A stretch of 64,000 bases of DNA from Ulota crispa (taxonomy: Eukaryota; Streptophyta; Bryopsida; Orthotrichales; Orthotrichaceae), in NCBI GenBank assembly GCA_963920765.1, contig OY987247.1, positions 10,636,471 through 10,700,470 of the forward strand, written 5' to 3'. The notes beneath the pieces were generated by a model. The model saw only the letters and a list, made by a program, of their open reading frames with translations, was not told the origin of the DNA and ran no database searches. A program made the translations under genes and the position numbers. Positions 47,670 to 59,942 of the stretch are shown here, piece after piece (the stretch's first letter is position 1; the number at the start of each line of letters is the position of its first letter).

Positions 47670-48190
47670 ATGGGAGATTACAACATTTGATAAAACATCA
47701 TGTGATGGAAAAATCTCATTTTTTGGCAAATAGTTGCTATTTAATGATTTTTACAAAATTATATAAGCCCTTGATTCATCTCAAATTTTGGGAGTAGCAA
47801 GATTAGATGTGAATGCACACTTACAAATTATTGAAGATTGTACTCCTATACATGTAATTTAGGGTTCAAACTGCTGTCACACAGAAAACAATGATTAGCA
47901 TAGTTGGTGAGGGTTGCCACAAGGGTCTAGAACATGCTTGAACCCTTCCTAGTGAATTTCTTACTACCACAAAGCACATGCAAGGAAGCTTGCAAGGGGT
48001 ATTGAGCAGTTGCAACTAATAAGACTTTGCTTGCCACCATGCCCTGTATGGTGTTTCACCCAATCGAGCCTCTTGATGCACTTGTACAATTTTTGACTTC
48101 CCTTGCTATTACTACACTTGCATGGACAACTTGAATGCCTTCATAATTGTAATTTATAACAAGATCAAAATATTAGATCCAATGTCTTAA

Positions 48191-48261
48191 CCCTTTAACG
48201 ACCAGGCAACCAAAATGCGGTTGATTTCTAGTGTATCTTCAAAACCCTGGTTGTTAAAGGG
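48191..48261. mobile_element. 71-bp TTAA mini-element
   Basis: TTAA at 48187-48190 and 48262-48265. The ends are CCCTTTAACGACCAGG and, reversed, CCCTTTAACAACCAGGG. It is nested in the element at 47369-48300, whose relative at 38107 lacks it, giving an empty-site comparison. Confidence 0.85.
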
Positions 48262-48704
48262 TTAAACAAACATCTAAAATCATTTGAGGACACTTAAGGG
48301 TTAACCCATTAAGGTTTGGTTGACCAGTTCCAGGTCAATTTTGACTCTTTTCAGTTTGTAGAGAGAGCATGTCAAGGAATTTGATGATGTGGCAAAGAGG
48401 ACAAGTTTGGAGAATTGGAAAGTGAAGAATTTAGGACAATAATTGGGCCAATTTGAGGTGGCATGTGGCTAGAGGGTTGAAAAAACTAAAAGAGTATTGG
48501 CTGAAAATACACCAATAAATGCAAAAAGATGACCATAACAACTAAAGAGTGAGCATAATTCATGATGCATAACACTAAACCCTGCAAGATACTTCCATCT
48601 GTACGGTCAGATCCGTGGTAGACATCTGTATTCAATAACCCTAAAATTTCCCCCAAATGGCCATACAAAGGATTGCCTGCCCCAGAATCAACCACGGACC
48701 TTAA

Positions 48705-48777
48705 CCCCTCAACTCCCTGGGTATCACAAAGTACATAGAAAATGGAGCCAAATTTCTGCTGTTGGGGCGTTGAGGGG
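48705..48777. mobile_element. 73-bp TTAA mini-element
   Basis: TTAA at 48701-48704 and 48778-48781. The ends are CCCCTCAACTCCCTGGG and, reversed, CCCCTCAACGCCCCAAC. It abuts the next element, with one shared TTAA. Confidence 0.8.
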
Positions 48778-48781
48778 TTAA

Positions 48782-49509
48782 CCCTTGAGTGCCCCACATG
48801 CAAGATCCTATCAATTAGGATTTCACTAGACCCTTAGGAGGACCAGATCTAATTTTTTGATTTTGTACTAAACTACAATTATCAAGGTAATCAAGTGGTC
48901 CTTGCAAATGAAGTAATGGCAAGTCAAGTCAAATGTTGTACAAGTAGCTAGGGAGTCATGATTGCATGGAACACCATAAGTGGTGAGTTGGCAAGGAGCA
49001 TCTTACACACTGCAATTAATCAATATCCCTTGCAAACTTCCTTGCAATGTTTTTTGTGGTAACAAGGAATTCACTGGCAAGGGTTCAAACATGTTCTAGA
49101 CCCTTTTCAAGGTAATTCTCATCGACTCTATCAGACATTGTTTTCTGCATTGTTGTGGTTTGAAACCCTCAAACTTAGCATTCAAAGAAGTACAATCTTT
49201 GATAATTTGCAAGTGTGTGCATTCACATCTAATCTTGCTACCCACAAAATTTGAGATGAATCAAGGGCTTATAGAATTTTGTAAAAGTCAACATATAGCA
49301 ATTGCCTGCCAAAAAATGAGATTCTACCATCACGTGTTGTTTAATCAAATGTTATAATCTCCCATCTCCCGCGGCCAATTATTCCCAAAATTTGCAAGCC
49401 CTTTTCCAAGTAGGTGTTCCACTGTTTTCACTTTTGTGGATCATCCAATAGACTGAGATATGATGTAAAGACCCTCATTTTGGTGAAAACACTATGGGCG
49501 CTTTGGGGG
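48782..49509. mobile_element. TTAA-family element, '13150' subfamily
   Basis: TTAA at 48778-48781 and 49510-49513. The left end is CCCTTGAGTGCCCCAC; the right end, reversed, is CCCCCAAAGCGCCCATAG. The interior parallels 13150-13892 in the same orientation (GGCAAGTCAAGTCAAATG, TGCATTCACATCTAATCTTG). Confidence 0.85.
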
Positions 49510-49521
49510 TTAATGGGTTAA

Positions 49522-50431
49522 GAGGGTGACAGAATGCACCATATCCTACACTTTTAAACAGGAGAAATATGCTTCGAAAATTGCATTGATCTACCATTAG
49601 CCTCCGAAGTGCACTTTCTATTTTATTAAACCTTCAAAGTGAACGGAAAATATATGTTTTTCTATTCTAAATAATTTGATTCGAAATGTACTTAAAACTT
49701 TACATACAAGATGAAAACCAGCATTTGGAGAATGCACACGTCTTGACATACATCAGGAAATTTACCAGATAAACGAGTGTCATACAATAAGGAGGATAAA
49801 ACCCAAACACATCACGCATACTTGAGGACTAGAAAATAAAAATTCTAATTCTAAATGTTACAACAACATAAAAAGGGCGTGAGGAGAATTCATTTCAAAA
49901 CTTTTTGGTGCGAATTTGTGGCCCCAAAGAATTCATTTACAATTTTAGAATTACCGATATGCCAGAGCATGCATTGGTATACAAGAGAGAGTAAAAGGTT
50001 GTAGAAATTCTATCACTGACCTAGTACCATGTTACTTTTCAGATGTACAAGAGATTTTTATTCAGTCGAAAAGTAACCACACTGTTTTGATGTTTGCCGA
50101 ACAAAAACAGCATTTACTCGAAACAAAACGGGGAAGGTAGGCATTTGAAAAATAATCTTCATGATTTCAACCTACTGACACTTCTAGTCCGAGGAAATTC
50201 TCACATGGCAGATTTTAAGCCGACAGGAATATTGATACAAAAATAGGCTATTACCAGAACCGGTAGTTATCCCCAGCTTTAACTACAGTACACTAACCCC
50301 TGGTGAACAAATTCTGCGTGGCAGAATGCTCAAGCAACCGATAAATTACATAGACTTGACTACCTCACGTCTAGTACCTGAAAATCGCGCGACAGCCTCC
50401 ACACTGAAGTTTTTTCAGCTTCAAAATCAGG
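49522..50431. other. Spacer and probable 3' UTR of IspD
   Basis: No independent gene was recognised. The part next to 50432 is downstream of the IspD stop codon on the minus strand and probably includes its 3' UTR. Confidence 0.4.
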
Positions 50432-53400
50432 TTAACATGCCACTGCACCTAGCGAGTATTTCAGTGACAGTATCCTTTCAGCAACTAGTAAATCATCAGG
50501 GGTGGTGACCTGTCCAAGACCCAAAATTTGATGAATGTGCAATCAGCATAAGGTTAACAAATACAGTAGCACCAAAACACTGATATTCGAAGGCCAGGTT
50601 TAAAGCATAAGTGATTAAATAGCTAAAGCTGTTTCTGTGTCTATAAAAGTTGAAATGAATTGAATAAGGTAGCAAAAATACCAACTAAAAGAAGAAACCA
50701 TGCCCTACATATTTGAATTTTAACCCCTGAAGGGCCCAAACGCCCTTTGCGGTCATGTGTATGCCCGTACGTACAGACGTATTTGAGCTGTTCTGAGGGT
50801 TTTTCAAAAAAATTAGGGGAATTTACAAATAAGGGCATGAAAACGTAAAATATTACAGATAGGGGCGCAGTTTCAAAATAATTACAAATAGGGGCATGAT
50901 TTTTTAAAAGAAGGGATTTTTTGTAAAATGGTTTTGGTTTGGACATTGGTTAATTTAGATGCATCACATAAAATGTTAGTTAACTTCCAAAAAACTTCAA
51001 AGTTTCCAAAATTGCCATCCCTTTTACTAAAATTTCTTTATTTAGGCTTGATTTGGAGAGATCTTTGAGTTTTTTAGAAATTAGCTAACATTTAATGTGA
51101 TGTGTCTAAATCACAGAATGTCCATACCAAAAGAAATTACAAAAAATTACAATTTTTTTGAAACTGTGCCCTTATTTGTAATTATTTTGAAACTGCGCCC
51201 CTATTTGTAATATTTTATGTTTTCATGCCCCTATTTGTAATTTCCCCAAAAAATTATGCACCCATCATCATACAACCCTTCAATATGTATGGTTGTAACA
51301 CTTAATTTCCAATTGATTCAAAATTCTGAATATTGGTTGCAACCGTATTTGGTACCGTAGCTCCAGAGCCCAAGGGCCTTTCAGGGGTTAAAGCAACTTT
51401 TGGAAGTTACTAAAATTGACTGACAATTTCCACATCAGATTTTCATTTTTTAAATTCAGGCACCCGAAGGTTATACCAAAGAAATCACAGCGAGTCGAGG
51501 TCCTTATTCGGTCAAACAGAAGAGCCTTGTGAAGATGTTCCTAGCTAACAACATAGGTACGACTGGGAGTCACGGAAGGTCGATTCGGATACGCAAAAAG
51601 GATGTAAACAAACCTTAAGATTTGTATAAGAGCCTTCTGTGATGAAAACGAGGTGCTTCAAGTGCTCCACGATAGACACATCGTCTGTGACCTCAAGACG
51701 TTCCCTGCCATTCAAAAAGAAAACCAAAGAATCAAGCTCACACTCTAGCATAAAATTGCAAAACAGAGGAATCATAAAAGTGTGATCCTTTCTCAGCTCT
51801 CTCGAGAGAATTATACATACCTCTCTACAAGCTCGAAGCCCTTTCTCAGCAGCTCTGGTTCAATTACCTGGATTCCAAGTAGAAAACATTGCTCACATAA
51901 TGAGTAAATATTTTCTCTTCTTCGAGAGTCAACTAACACAAGTAGGTCTACAAATATAATTGAAAATTAGGACGAACTCGAATAAGATGCCGTCATGCAC
52001 ATATCATCTGGCAAAGAAAAGGTGTTCATATACTACAGTACCTGAGGAGTCTGCATCTCCCACAAATATTTTCTGTTGAGAGTTTTTGTCACGAAACCAT
52101 CAATTGCTGCCTGTTGAAGAACGACAGGATAGCATGGTCAGATTCGACAATAGAGAACATTCCTCAAACTATACAAGTAAGAATTAAATTGAAAGCGAAG
52201 AACGAAAATGACCTCTTTGATGGTGGCCTTTACTGGAACTCCAAGTACTGCAGCGCCGTGAGTTGCAGCATCTTTTAGAACCTAAAATGATTTCACAGTA
52301 AATCCTGTGAATATTCATATTTTGGAATTAACGACTGCTACAGAATCTAAATGAAGAAAATGATATCAGAGAGAGGACCTGCTTCAATGATATTGCAAAT
52401 AAAATGCAATGAAAAGAACATAAATGACCTTGCGAATGTCTGTAGCCAGTACAAGAGGCCGAGCTGAGTCGTGAACACACACAAGCTTTGCAGAAGGCTC
52501 AATCTCCTGTGCAGTATTCGCAAACAACCCGTTCGTTAGAGAACGCAAATGCAGAGTCTCATGATCTGATATACAATACTGCACCTCCTACTGCATTTGC
52601 AAAATAGAAGAAAAACAATTTCTTTCAAGAGAAGGTGCCTTCAAACTGTAAGGATACAATAAAAACCACGTAAGCGGTAAAATTCGTACATCAAAGCCAC
52701 TTCGAACAGAATCTTGTCTTTCCTTCCCTGGGATAGCAAACTTCACAGGTACAGCAATATCTTTTGCAGCTTCTGCAGCGGAACCAATAAGGTCACACAA
52801 GCATGCAATGGTTTCAACCCCGGGGAAAGCGAGTAACACATGCATAATCTTATGCGTTGGTGCAACAGTCAACTAAAAAAGACGCACAACATATAACCTG
52901 AGTTCCATTCTCAGAAACCGTGCAACGCACCTTCAAAAACATCCCTGTAGGAAGGATCGCAGACCACGACTATCTCCAGAACTTCCACCATGCGGGCAAA
53001 CGTCTGAAAACTACAGTAGAAAATGCCTCAATGGACAAGAGGAGCTTTCCGGCATCGGCACATGAATTATAGAGTCGCGTACAACCGATTGTCTAATGCC
53101 AACGCGTTATATACAATTATTTCTCCATACCTACTATAACCTAAAATATTCACAAAATATGACAAATTAACCCTGTAGGATCACAGGAGCCAAAATAACA
53201 CACCAGGTTGATTGTTGGAATCAAGAAATTTACTTGAAAACCATAACTAAATGTTTCGTCCATTCTGTACCTGTAACAAATCTTCATATTTGAAAATCTA
53301 CACATCTTCTCAAACTACCAAAGGCTCAGCAGAATAACTACCAGTAGAAAACTGAGGTAAAAATATGAAGTTACTGAAGGAAGAAAAAAATGAAGCTCCT

Positions 53401-54228
53401 CATATAAAAAAAAACAATACTGTTTTATGTGGCAATTTTGTGACGATCATTTCTCTCATGCTGTGTCGTTAGAAAATCCAGAATAGAAATAATACCTGTG
53501 AAGTGCAATCGGCTGACCAAGAAGTGGTAGATACTGTTTAGGCATATTGGCCTGCAAACGAACATCATGCACACAACAGTTAAACCCTACCGATTTAACA
53601 CGTTTTTACAGCTTATAAAATATATCACACTACATAAATACTGAATATTATAAACAAATGGAGTGACTCAAAGAAGCTTACGCCCATGCGAGTGCCCTTG
53701 CCACCAGCAAGTAATACCACGGACACGCTATTCCTGATACCACTCTGCATCCAAACAAGTTCACTTCCTCAACAACTTCATACAAATGCATACAAATGCT
53801 TTAAAATAATTCTAAAAATGATTCGAAAATCCTTGTACGTAAAAATAAACGCAGTTTCAACAAACGAACAAAGAAAAAGATTTTCAAAGCCTCTATTCAA
53901 TCAGCAAATTGCGTAAAAGCCAAAAGCAGATTCAGGAAAGAGCATGCATTCCGGTTTACGGCACCTCATCAGTATCGTCTCGAGCAACCGGAGCATCATT
54001 GGCCAAAACGGCGCGAGGAACAACAACAACAGAAGTCACCGACGGTGCAGGCTCGTTTCGCAAACTGCACTGCCGACAAGAAACCCTAAGTGGCTGGATT
54101 GCAGCAACATTGCCACAAAAAGCGAGTTGTTGCGTACGCGGCACCTGTGAAACCGCAACACCAGATGCAATGGCCACGCCCGACCTCACCGAGCCTGCAA
54201 ACTGCGCCATTGCCGCAGAATTTGCCAT
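50432..54228 (-). CDS. ispD: 2-C-methyl-D-erythritol 4-phosphate cytidylyltransferase (MCT), plastid
   Basis: IspD joins CTP and MEP to make CDP-methylerythritol in the plastid MEP isoprenoid pathway. Exons on the minus strand, in order: 54228-53965, 53744-53682, 53551-53496, 53010-52931, 52772-52690, 52506-52429, 52281-52213, 52110-52042, 51867-51821, 51704-51614 and 50509-50432. They total 978 bases, 325 aa, all in frame. Residues 1-~90 are rich in Ala, Val and Ser, like a transit peptide. [10 protein letters not shown] (100-109) is the CTP-binding loop; [28 protein letters not shown] (167-177), [10 protein letters not shown] (191-200), [17 protein letters not shown] and [14 protein letters not shown] are family signatures. 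The length fits plant MCT (~300 aa). Exon 4 must start at the TAG acceptor (TTTTCAG inside the exon) to keep frame. The 1.1-kb last intron holds a nested transposon insertion. Confidence 0.95.
50724..51387. mobile_element. TTAA-family element in the last intron of IspD
   Basis: TTAA at 50720-50723 and 51388-51391. The ends are CCCCTGAAGGGCCCAAACG and, reversed, CCCCTGAAAGGCCCTTGGG. About two thirds of it is a nested Mutator-like MITE (50816-51247). It makes up about 60% of the 1104-base intron (50510-51613); the gene's splice sites are left intact. Confidence 0.85.
50816..51247. mobile_element. Foldback MITE, Mutator-like subfamily A, intact copy
   Basis: GGGGAATTTACAAATAAGGG at the left pairs with CCCTATTTGTAATTTCCCC at the right; the arms are nearly full length. 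A perfect 9-bp duplication, AAAAAATTA, lies at 50807-50815 and 51248-51256. It is nested inside the TTAA element in the IspD intron, so it is younger than that element. Confidence 0.9.
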
Positions 54229-54798
54229 TCTTCTCAGAGCACTCGCACCCTAACCATCCCACGCAGCAATGCTGCCTCTTAAAATGCCTGAAAAACAACA
54301 ATTCGATGCCTTTTTCGATGGTTCCCGAGCTACAAAAGAACGTGAAGAGAATTTACTGTAGCGAAATCGGAGCTTCGTCGCGACTCTGCTAAGCAAAAAA
54401 CTAACAGTCACAGGCGGCTTCACCGCTAATGAAGCATTTTACATCTACATAAGTTATAGATGGTGAAATCGGGTATGTTCTTAGAAGATAGATATGAGTG
54501 GGCATGCACGTATGGGCGGGATGTAGGGCCCGCCGCCGCCTTACGATTAGGATTGTTGGGGGTTGGGAAGAAGCCAACGAGCCAATGAGGTGGCATGGTT
54601 TGTGCTGACGTGGTCGGCTGAGGTGATTACATATCCTCGTTCATGGGACCCCTCCGTTTGAGTCTAAATTCTAAAGGTTAACTTATGAGAATTGTCCAAG
54701 GTCATTTTCCAAGATGCCCCTCGTGGTTTGACTCAAATGGGGAAAAGTAAATTCTTTATATTGTGCAAGTATTGTAGCCGCCGCCCTAGTTCTATTTA
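54229..54798 (-). other. Upstream region of IspD
   Basis: This is a moderately GC-rich stretch (GGGCCCGCCGCCGCC near 54527) between the IspD start and the next MITE. It presumably holds the IspD promoter and 5' UTR. No TATA box or known element was fixed, and no other gene was recognised. Confidence 0.4.
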
Positions 54799-55494
54799 GG
54801 GAAAATTTGATGGATGCCCCTGAAATCTGCAATTTTGGTATAGATGCTCCTAATTTTTTCAGAAATTGCACAACTGTTTTAACCCCTAAACGTTGAGGAA
54901 AACGTCCTCCTGCTCTGAAAAAAGATTCTGTGATTCAGAAAAAAAGTCGTTTTTCATCTGATTTTTTTCAGAAGTGACCATAAACATATGGTACATCATG
55001 GAAGACAAGAAATTATCTCTTGAGATGCATTCATTTTTTTTTTGTAACCAAAATTGTGATGAGATTCAAAAACATGGTGTTAGCTCCCAAGCTGCCCTTC
55101 TTACAATTTTCATGAGGGCACCAAGCACTGTTGACTTTTCCAACTTTTTGAAGCAATACTATTGGTAAACACTATAGAATGCTACAAGCAGGGCAAGCCA
55201 CGGTGATCCATCCGTCCTTTAAGGGTTAACATGTTAATTTTCATAATTGCAAAAATATCGGCCTTCTTCATAGTTATCAAGGGTGCATGTCATTTAGCAA
55301 AAAAAATGAAATGTTGATCAAATATGAGTTTTGCTCAAAAGTACCTCGCATTCACCTTTGATACTTGTGGAGAAAGATATTTTTGCAATTATGAAAATAA
55401 GTCAAAGATATTTGTACAATTTCTGAAAAACTATGGACAACTACGGACATTTATACGATCATTGTAAAAGTCAAGGATATTCTTCAATTTTCCC
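54799..55494. mobile_element. Foldback MITE, Mutator-like subfamily B, with nested TTAA element
   Basis: The left end is GGGAAAATTTGATGGATGCC; the right end is TCAATTTTCCC. The flanks TTCTATTTA (54790-54798) and TTTTATTTA (55495-55503) are a 9-bp duplication with one change. It is related to 32454-32765. A TTAA element (54883-55225) has inserted into it. The order of nesting here is the reverse of that in the IspD intron, so the two families were active over the same period. Confidence 0.8.
54883..55225. mobile_element. TTAA-family element, 343 bp
   Basis: TTAA at 54879-54882 and 55226-55229. The ends are CCCCTAAACGTTGAGG and, reversed, CCCTTAAAGGACGGATGG. No protein is encoded. Confidence 0.8.
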
Positions 55495-55503
55495 TTTTAT
55501 TTA

Positions 55504-56207
55504 ATCCGGCCCCTTATGGTATGAATATCCAAAATAAATGTGAAAGAAGGTGTGTTCTAAAGTGCACCTTATTGATTATTCTTAAACAAGAGTTATAAAT
55601 TATGACTTGTTGATCATATCCACTTAGTGGAATTCATTCTTGGAGTAACCATTGTATATACCAATGAAATGCGAAATCAAAAATTGCAAATTCTTGTTAA
55701 AATTGATTGTGTACTGAATTGTAGTGATTTATACTAAATTCTCTTTGCTATGAATTTGTAGTATAAGTTCTAATTATAGTGATTCTTTTTAGGACTATTA
55801 AACTACTAGTCTATACTCTATAGATGTCATGGTTAAAAGGTAGTTATTTTGAAATAAGAAAATTTTATTTTGAGATGAGTATGATTATATGTATTGAATT
55901 ATAAAGTGTTTTTAAAAATAATTTAAAATCCTATGTTGTACAAATGTTAGAAAAATAAATAAAATAAATAGAAATAATAATAGAAGGACAAAATAAGATG
56001 TTGCAAATAGACACATTGTTCCTTGCAAGGAGGAAATAACTTAAGACAGGTTGCATGAGGTCCTAGGGTTATTAAACCAAAAAAGGGAAAGAAAACTTAT
56101 CCAAAATGTTTAAAGTGAAGATTGATGATGAAGGTGGGATCACCTATTTCTAGTGGTGAGTTAATTTTTGTAATAGCTATTATTCTAGTTAATTGAGGTT
56201 TTATTTA
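55504..56207. other. AT-rich spacer, no gene seen
   Basis: No reading frame, array or inverted repeat was recognised. Confidence 0.5.
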
Positions 56208-56620
56208 GGGAATTGATATGTGCACACCGGGGGTTGATATTTGCACACCCCCTGGAGGTAAATTATAGATTTCTACTATCAAAAAGTTGAATTTGAGAAT
56301 TTTGAATTCAAATTTGGACTTAGGGACCATGCTTTAGTCTAGAACCATAAAAAATGTTGCAATTGAACAACCCCCAATAAAAAAGATTATGTTTTTTTAC
56401 AAACAAAAGTAAAAGTAACACTTTCCTCCCTAGCTAAGCTTTTTCATTGGGTGTTGTTCAATTGCAATTCTTTTTTGTAGTCCTAAACTAAATTATGGTC
56501 TCTAAGTCCAAATCTGAACTCAAAATTCTCAAATTTAACTTTTTGATAGTAGAAATCTATAATTTACCTCCGGGCAAGTGTGCAAATATCAACCCCCTTG
56601 GTGTACACATATCAATTCCC
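56208..56620. mobile_element. Foldback MITE, Mutator-like subfamily C, copy 2
   Basis: GGGAATTGATATGTGCACAC at the left pairs with GTACACATATCAATTCCC at the right. The flanks share TTTATTTA (8 bases, or 9 if one T of the left run was lost on the right). Same family as 15824-16235 and 61368-61778. Confidence 0.85.
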
Positions 56621-57738
56621 TTTATTTAATAGTGCATTCCTAAATTCCTAAATTTAGGAGTAGTCCGTAAAATGACATTCAAAAATCATATTCAATAGTT
56701 GTCAAAAGTTAAAATTTAGTTGGTAAATTTTCCAAGACTAATTCCTAATTTTCTTGCATTTGGGTTGAATATTAAGTAATGAGCATACAAGAGAGTGAAG
56801 TTAAAAAATCTTAAATATGAAATTCCATTTCTAATAAAAACAACCCTTTTTTTTAATTGAATAATTGTCCTTCCCTTTATGTAGTCATTGATCCCCTCTT
56901 TTCCTCTGATCGTAGAGCAACATTTCCAAATCTAAACTAATAAAAAACCACATTTGTTGTTGGAATTCCACTCTACTTCTCCTCATTCTCTCAACTTTTC
57001 AATGTAAAGACTTTATTTATTTATATTTTTTATCAATTGATAGGCGGTGCTTCTAAATCATTCACCATTCAATTGGTGTTCCTCAATGTCAAAATTAAAA
57101 TATCTATTATTTGGGCCATTTTCACAAGATGATTTTCCATTGAATGAACCCAATTTCTTAGCCTTGGAGCGCCCAATGGCCAAAGTGGTCACTTCACTAT
57201 TGAAACAAAATATTTTGAAAGCTTGAAGAAAGTAACAAAACTCTCCAAGATGAAGATATCATACTCTACATTAAAGAATCCTTTAGCTTGTCTCAAAAGT
57301 TATTCCAATAAACATTTTACTTTCAATGAGATGTTTTCTTAGTTTGTGTACTCAAAATTTTCTATATTCAAACTTTTGGTGTTGAATTTGTATTGGTAAA
57401 ATACTAGGCATTAAATTATGTTTCAAAGAAATTGGCAGTTTTATTAAAGCCAATAATTCCAACAATTTTTTTGGTTGTGTAATTTTGTTAAAATGGAATC
57501 GAAAACCACATAAACAAGTTTTCAAATTTGTTATATCTAAATATATGGGGATTTTGGTAATAAGCCAAAATTTTAAATTTCATGGCCTAAACATCCAAAA
57601 GGTAGATGATAAAGCAATGATGTGAAACATTGAAACAATCATTAGTATTGAATGGATTCTCAATTAAACAAGTAAAAAATGTTGCTTTAGAAAAAATCTA
57701 CACTTGTTAATTTTCTTTTTTTATGTTTTTTTCCAACA
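56621..57738. other. AT-rich spacer, no gene seen
   Basis: No coding region was recognised. The phrase TTGGAGCGCCCAATGGCC near 57162 resembles TTAA-element ends, but it has no TTAA or partner. Confidence 0.5.
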
Positions 57739-57742
57739 TTAA

Positions 57743-58387
57743 CCCCTCACCGCCCATGGTAGTTTGGAGTATCTTAGAATTTGCTTGAAAGTGAACAAAA
57801 TGTCGGCATTTTGATCAATCTTATCAAATTTCTCTGAAGCGCAACCATACAAATTCAAAGTAGACATGTTGTAGATCACATAGGAAAAGAAATCACAACA
57901 ATATCATTTATGGATTGAAAGATTACAATGTTTGATCATGAGGGTGTTAAAACTGCAAAAGTGATTTGAAGCCCTTCCATCCTCTTTTTGCATCTCAAAC
58001 CTAAAATTGAGGGTACCAAAAAATTATGAGTACGTAAAGTATAACATGCATAACCCCTATCAATTTACGGCTTCTCAAAATCTATTTTACAATTTTTTAA
58101 ATTGAATTTTGAATGTGATTTTTTCTCTAAGTTCTAGTGTACTTGAGGCTCATTTCCAAGAGCCTTCAACACTAGAAAGTGAAAATTTGCAATGGACACC
58201 CTTGCACAAAATCTTGAATTGACAAATCACTTTAATTCATTTTCAAAATCAGACTCTTGATCCTGCAACTAGACTTCAATAAGAGTTCAAAATTAATAGT
58301 AATCACTAAAAAAATCTTGTAGAAAAGTTGAGCATCCCTAAATAAAATTCAAAGAAGCCTGATTTGAGCCCCTTGGGCGGTGAGGGG
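57743..58387. mobile_element. TTAA-family element
   Basis: TTAA at 57739-57742 and 58388-58391. The ends are CCCCTCACCGCCCATGG and, reversed, CCCCTCACCGCCCAAGGG. The interior matches 59943-60579 in reverse orientation (for example CACCCTTGCACAAAATCTTG against its reverse complement), defining a two-member subfamily. Confidence 0.85.
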
Positions 58388-58391
58388 TTAA

Positions 58392-59452
58392 CACGTATAA
58401 TAAAGGGTGAAGTTTATCATTTCCATAGGCACATAATCAAACATCATATTCAGGCCCACTTTTGACTTTTGATTTTTATTGAAGTTTATAATTTAAATTG
58501 TCAGTATATGAAAAAGTTACATAATCTATTAATGTTATACATTTTAAATCAGTAATGAAAAAAAGTAACTGTAATGATTAAAAAAACAACGAAAAAATAG
58601 AAGTTGATATTACATAAACATGCAACTTATTTCAAATTTATTCTTAAGGTACAAACAAAATGAGGGATGGTATTGAATCAAATTCGAAGCAATTATTTTA
58701 TTCTTTTCCATCCTAAATAAATCTAGGTAAATAAATCTAGCTATCTCTTTCAAGTAAGATAAATATTATCAAGCTTAGTTTTAACCTTTACTACTTGTTT
58801 GATATCTTTACATTTTTACAAGACAAGTTTTTTCCTTATGATTTTTGTGTTTGTCAAAAGAATGACGTACATGTCAACAACAACATTGTAATTTTAATGG
58901 ATTGATATTTAAAGAAAAATAAATTGATAACGACACATTATGCACAAAATGAACATTTTCAAAGTTATGATTGAGTTTGATGAAGGAACACACATCTAAT
59001 TTTTGGATGCAAAAATCAGTAGGAAGTAAATGGGCTTATGAAAGACTTATCAATTTTTTCTATAACAAATCCTCTATCCCAAGATCAGATCATACTATTC
59101 TATCTTAAAATCAAATCACTTCTTAGATATTCTAGTAGAAATACTCAAAAACTAATAGGTTGCAAAACTCTCACATCTACAAATCAATCCTTGAGAAGAA
59201 TTAGAAAAACTTTTGATAGTACTAAAAGTGAGTTGAATTTGTATTGATTGTGATTTTGGGATGAGTACATGAAACTTGTTTTATTATGAAAAAAAAAATC
59301 AAGTATAAATGTTCTAACATTTGTTGTGAGTGATGTTCAATTTGAAAAAAATTCAACAAAAGCTTTAGATATTGTATCAAAATTTAATCACTATCTACTA
59401 GTTATTGCATGCAATAAAATAATGATTTGAATTTCAAACACACTTCTTGGTC
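58392..59452. other. AT-rich spacer, no gene seen
   Basis: A 69-codon open frame at 59038-59247 has no recognisable domain and ordinary AT-rich codon content. No other feature was seen. Confidence 0.5.
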
Positions 59453-59456
59453 TTAA

Positions 59457-59938
59457 CCCCTAAAGGCCCAAGGGGGTAAGGACAAAACATAGATGTGTTA
59501 TAAAATGGTACTTTTGTAACTTTGATGAAGTTTGCTTCAAAAGAGAAAATAAGAATCACAATGTTTTGTAATGAATTAAGAAGCATTTACCATTTAATGT
59601 TCACCAAAATTACAAATTTTACTCATAGATTTCAAATTTTGGTATGATTGGTTAAAAATAAACATTCTATCATAAACTTCAAAAATGCAATATTTTGAAA
59701 GGAGAGAGCATCATTAGTTTCCCAAAATAGTAAAGTTTACAACACTAGCAAATATTGAAGTGTTTGTCTTTGAAAAATTCTCCTTGGTGGAGTTTAACTT
59801 GGATTGACATGAATCAAGTTAAGTTGGAAAGTAGACTTGATTTTCTTTTACATTATTTTATTTTATTTTATTTTTTGTCTCAAGCAACCCAAAAAAAACG
59901 GGCAACGACCAAAAAAAGGTCAATTGGGCGCTTGGGGG
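59457..59938. mobile_element. TTAA-family element
   Basis: TTAA at 59453-59456 and 59939-59942. The ends are CCCCTAAAGGCCCAAGGGG and, reversed, CCCCCAAGCGCCCAATTG. Its right TTAA is also the left TTAA of the next element. Confidence 0.8.
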
Positions 59939-59942
59939 TTAA

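Larger units (their letters stand above)
47369..48300. mobile_element. TTAA-family element with two nested insertions
   Basis: The left end is TCCCTAAGCGCTCAGG (its TTAA decayed to TCAC); the right end is ACACTTAAGGG followed by TTAA at 48301-48304. The interior matches 38107-38994. It contains a mini-CACTA (47548-47669) and a 71-base TTAA element (48191-48261). Compared with the 38107 copy, the nested site reads CCAATGTC-TTAA-ACAAACATC when emptied, which confirms that TTAA is the duplicated target. Confidence 0.8.
48305..49517. mobile_element. TTAA element (~400 bp) split by two further TTAA elements
   Basis: The left end after TTAA (48301-48304) is CCCATTAAGGTTTGG. The right end is broken: CCACGGACC ending at 48700, then inserted DNA 48701-49513, then TGGG (49514-49517) and TTAA (49518-49521). 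Closing the gap gives a right end, reversed, of CCCATTAAGGTCCGTGG, an excellent inverted match to the left end. The insertions therefore used the TTAA inside this element's own terminal repeat. Confidence 0.8.

Noticed and set aside
51436-51613. Reading on from exon 10 of IspD as a terminal exon
   Set aside because: The expected VTTPDD block is absent there but present, after a proper acceptor, at 50509-50432; the region is intronic.
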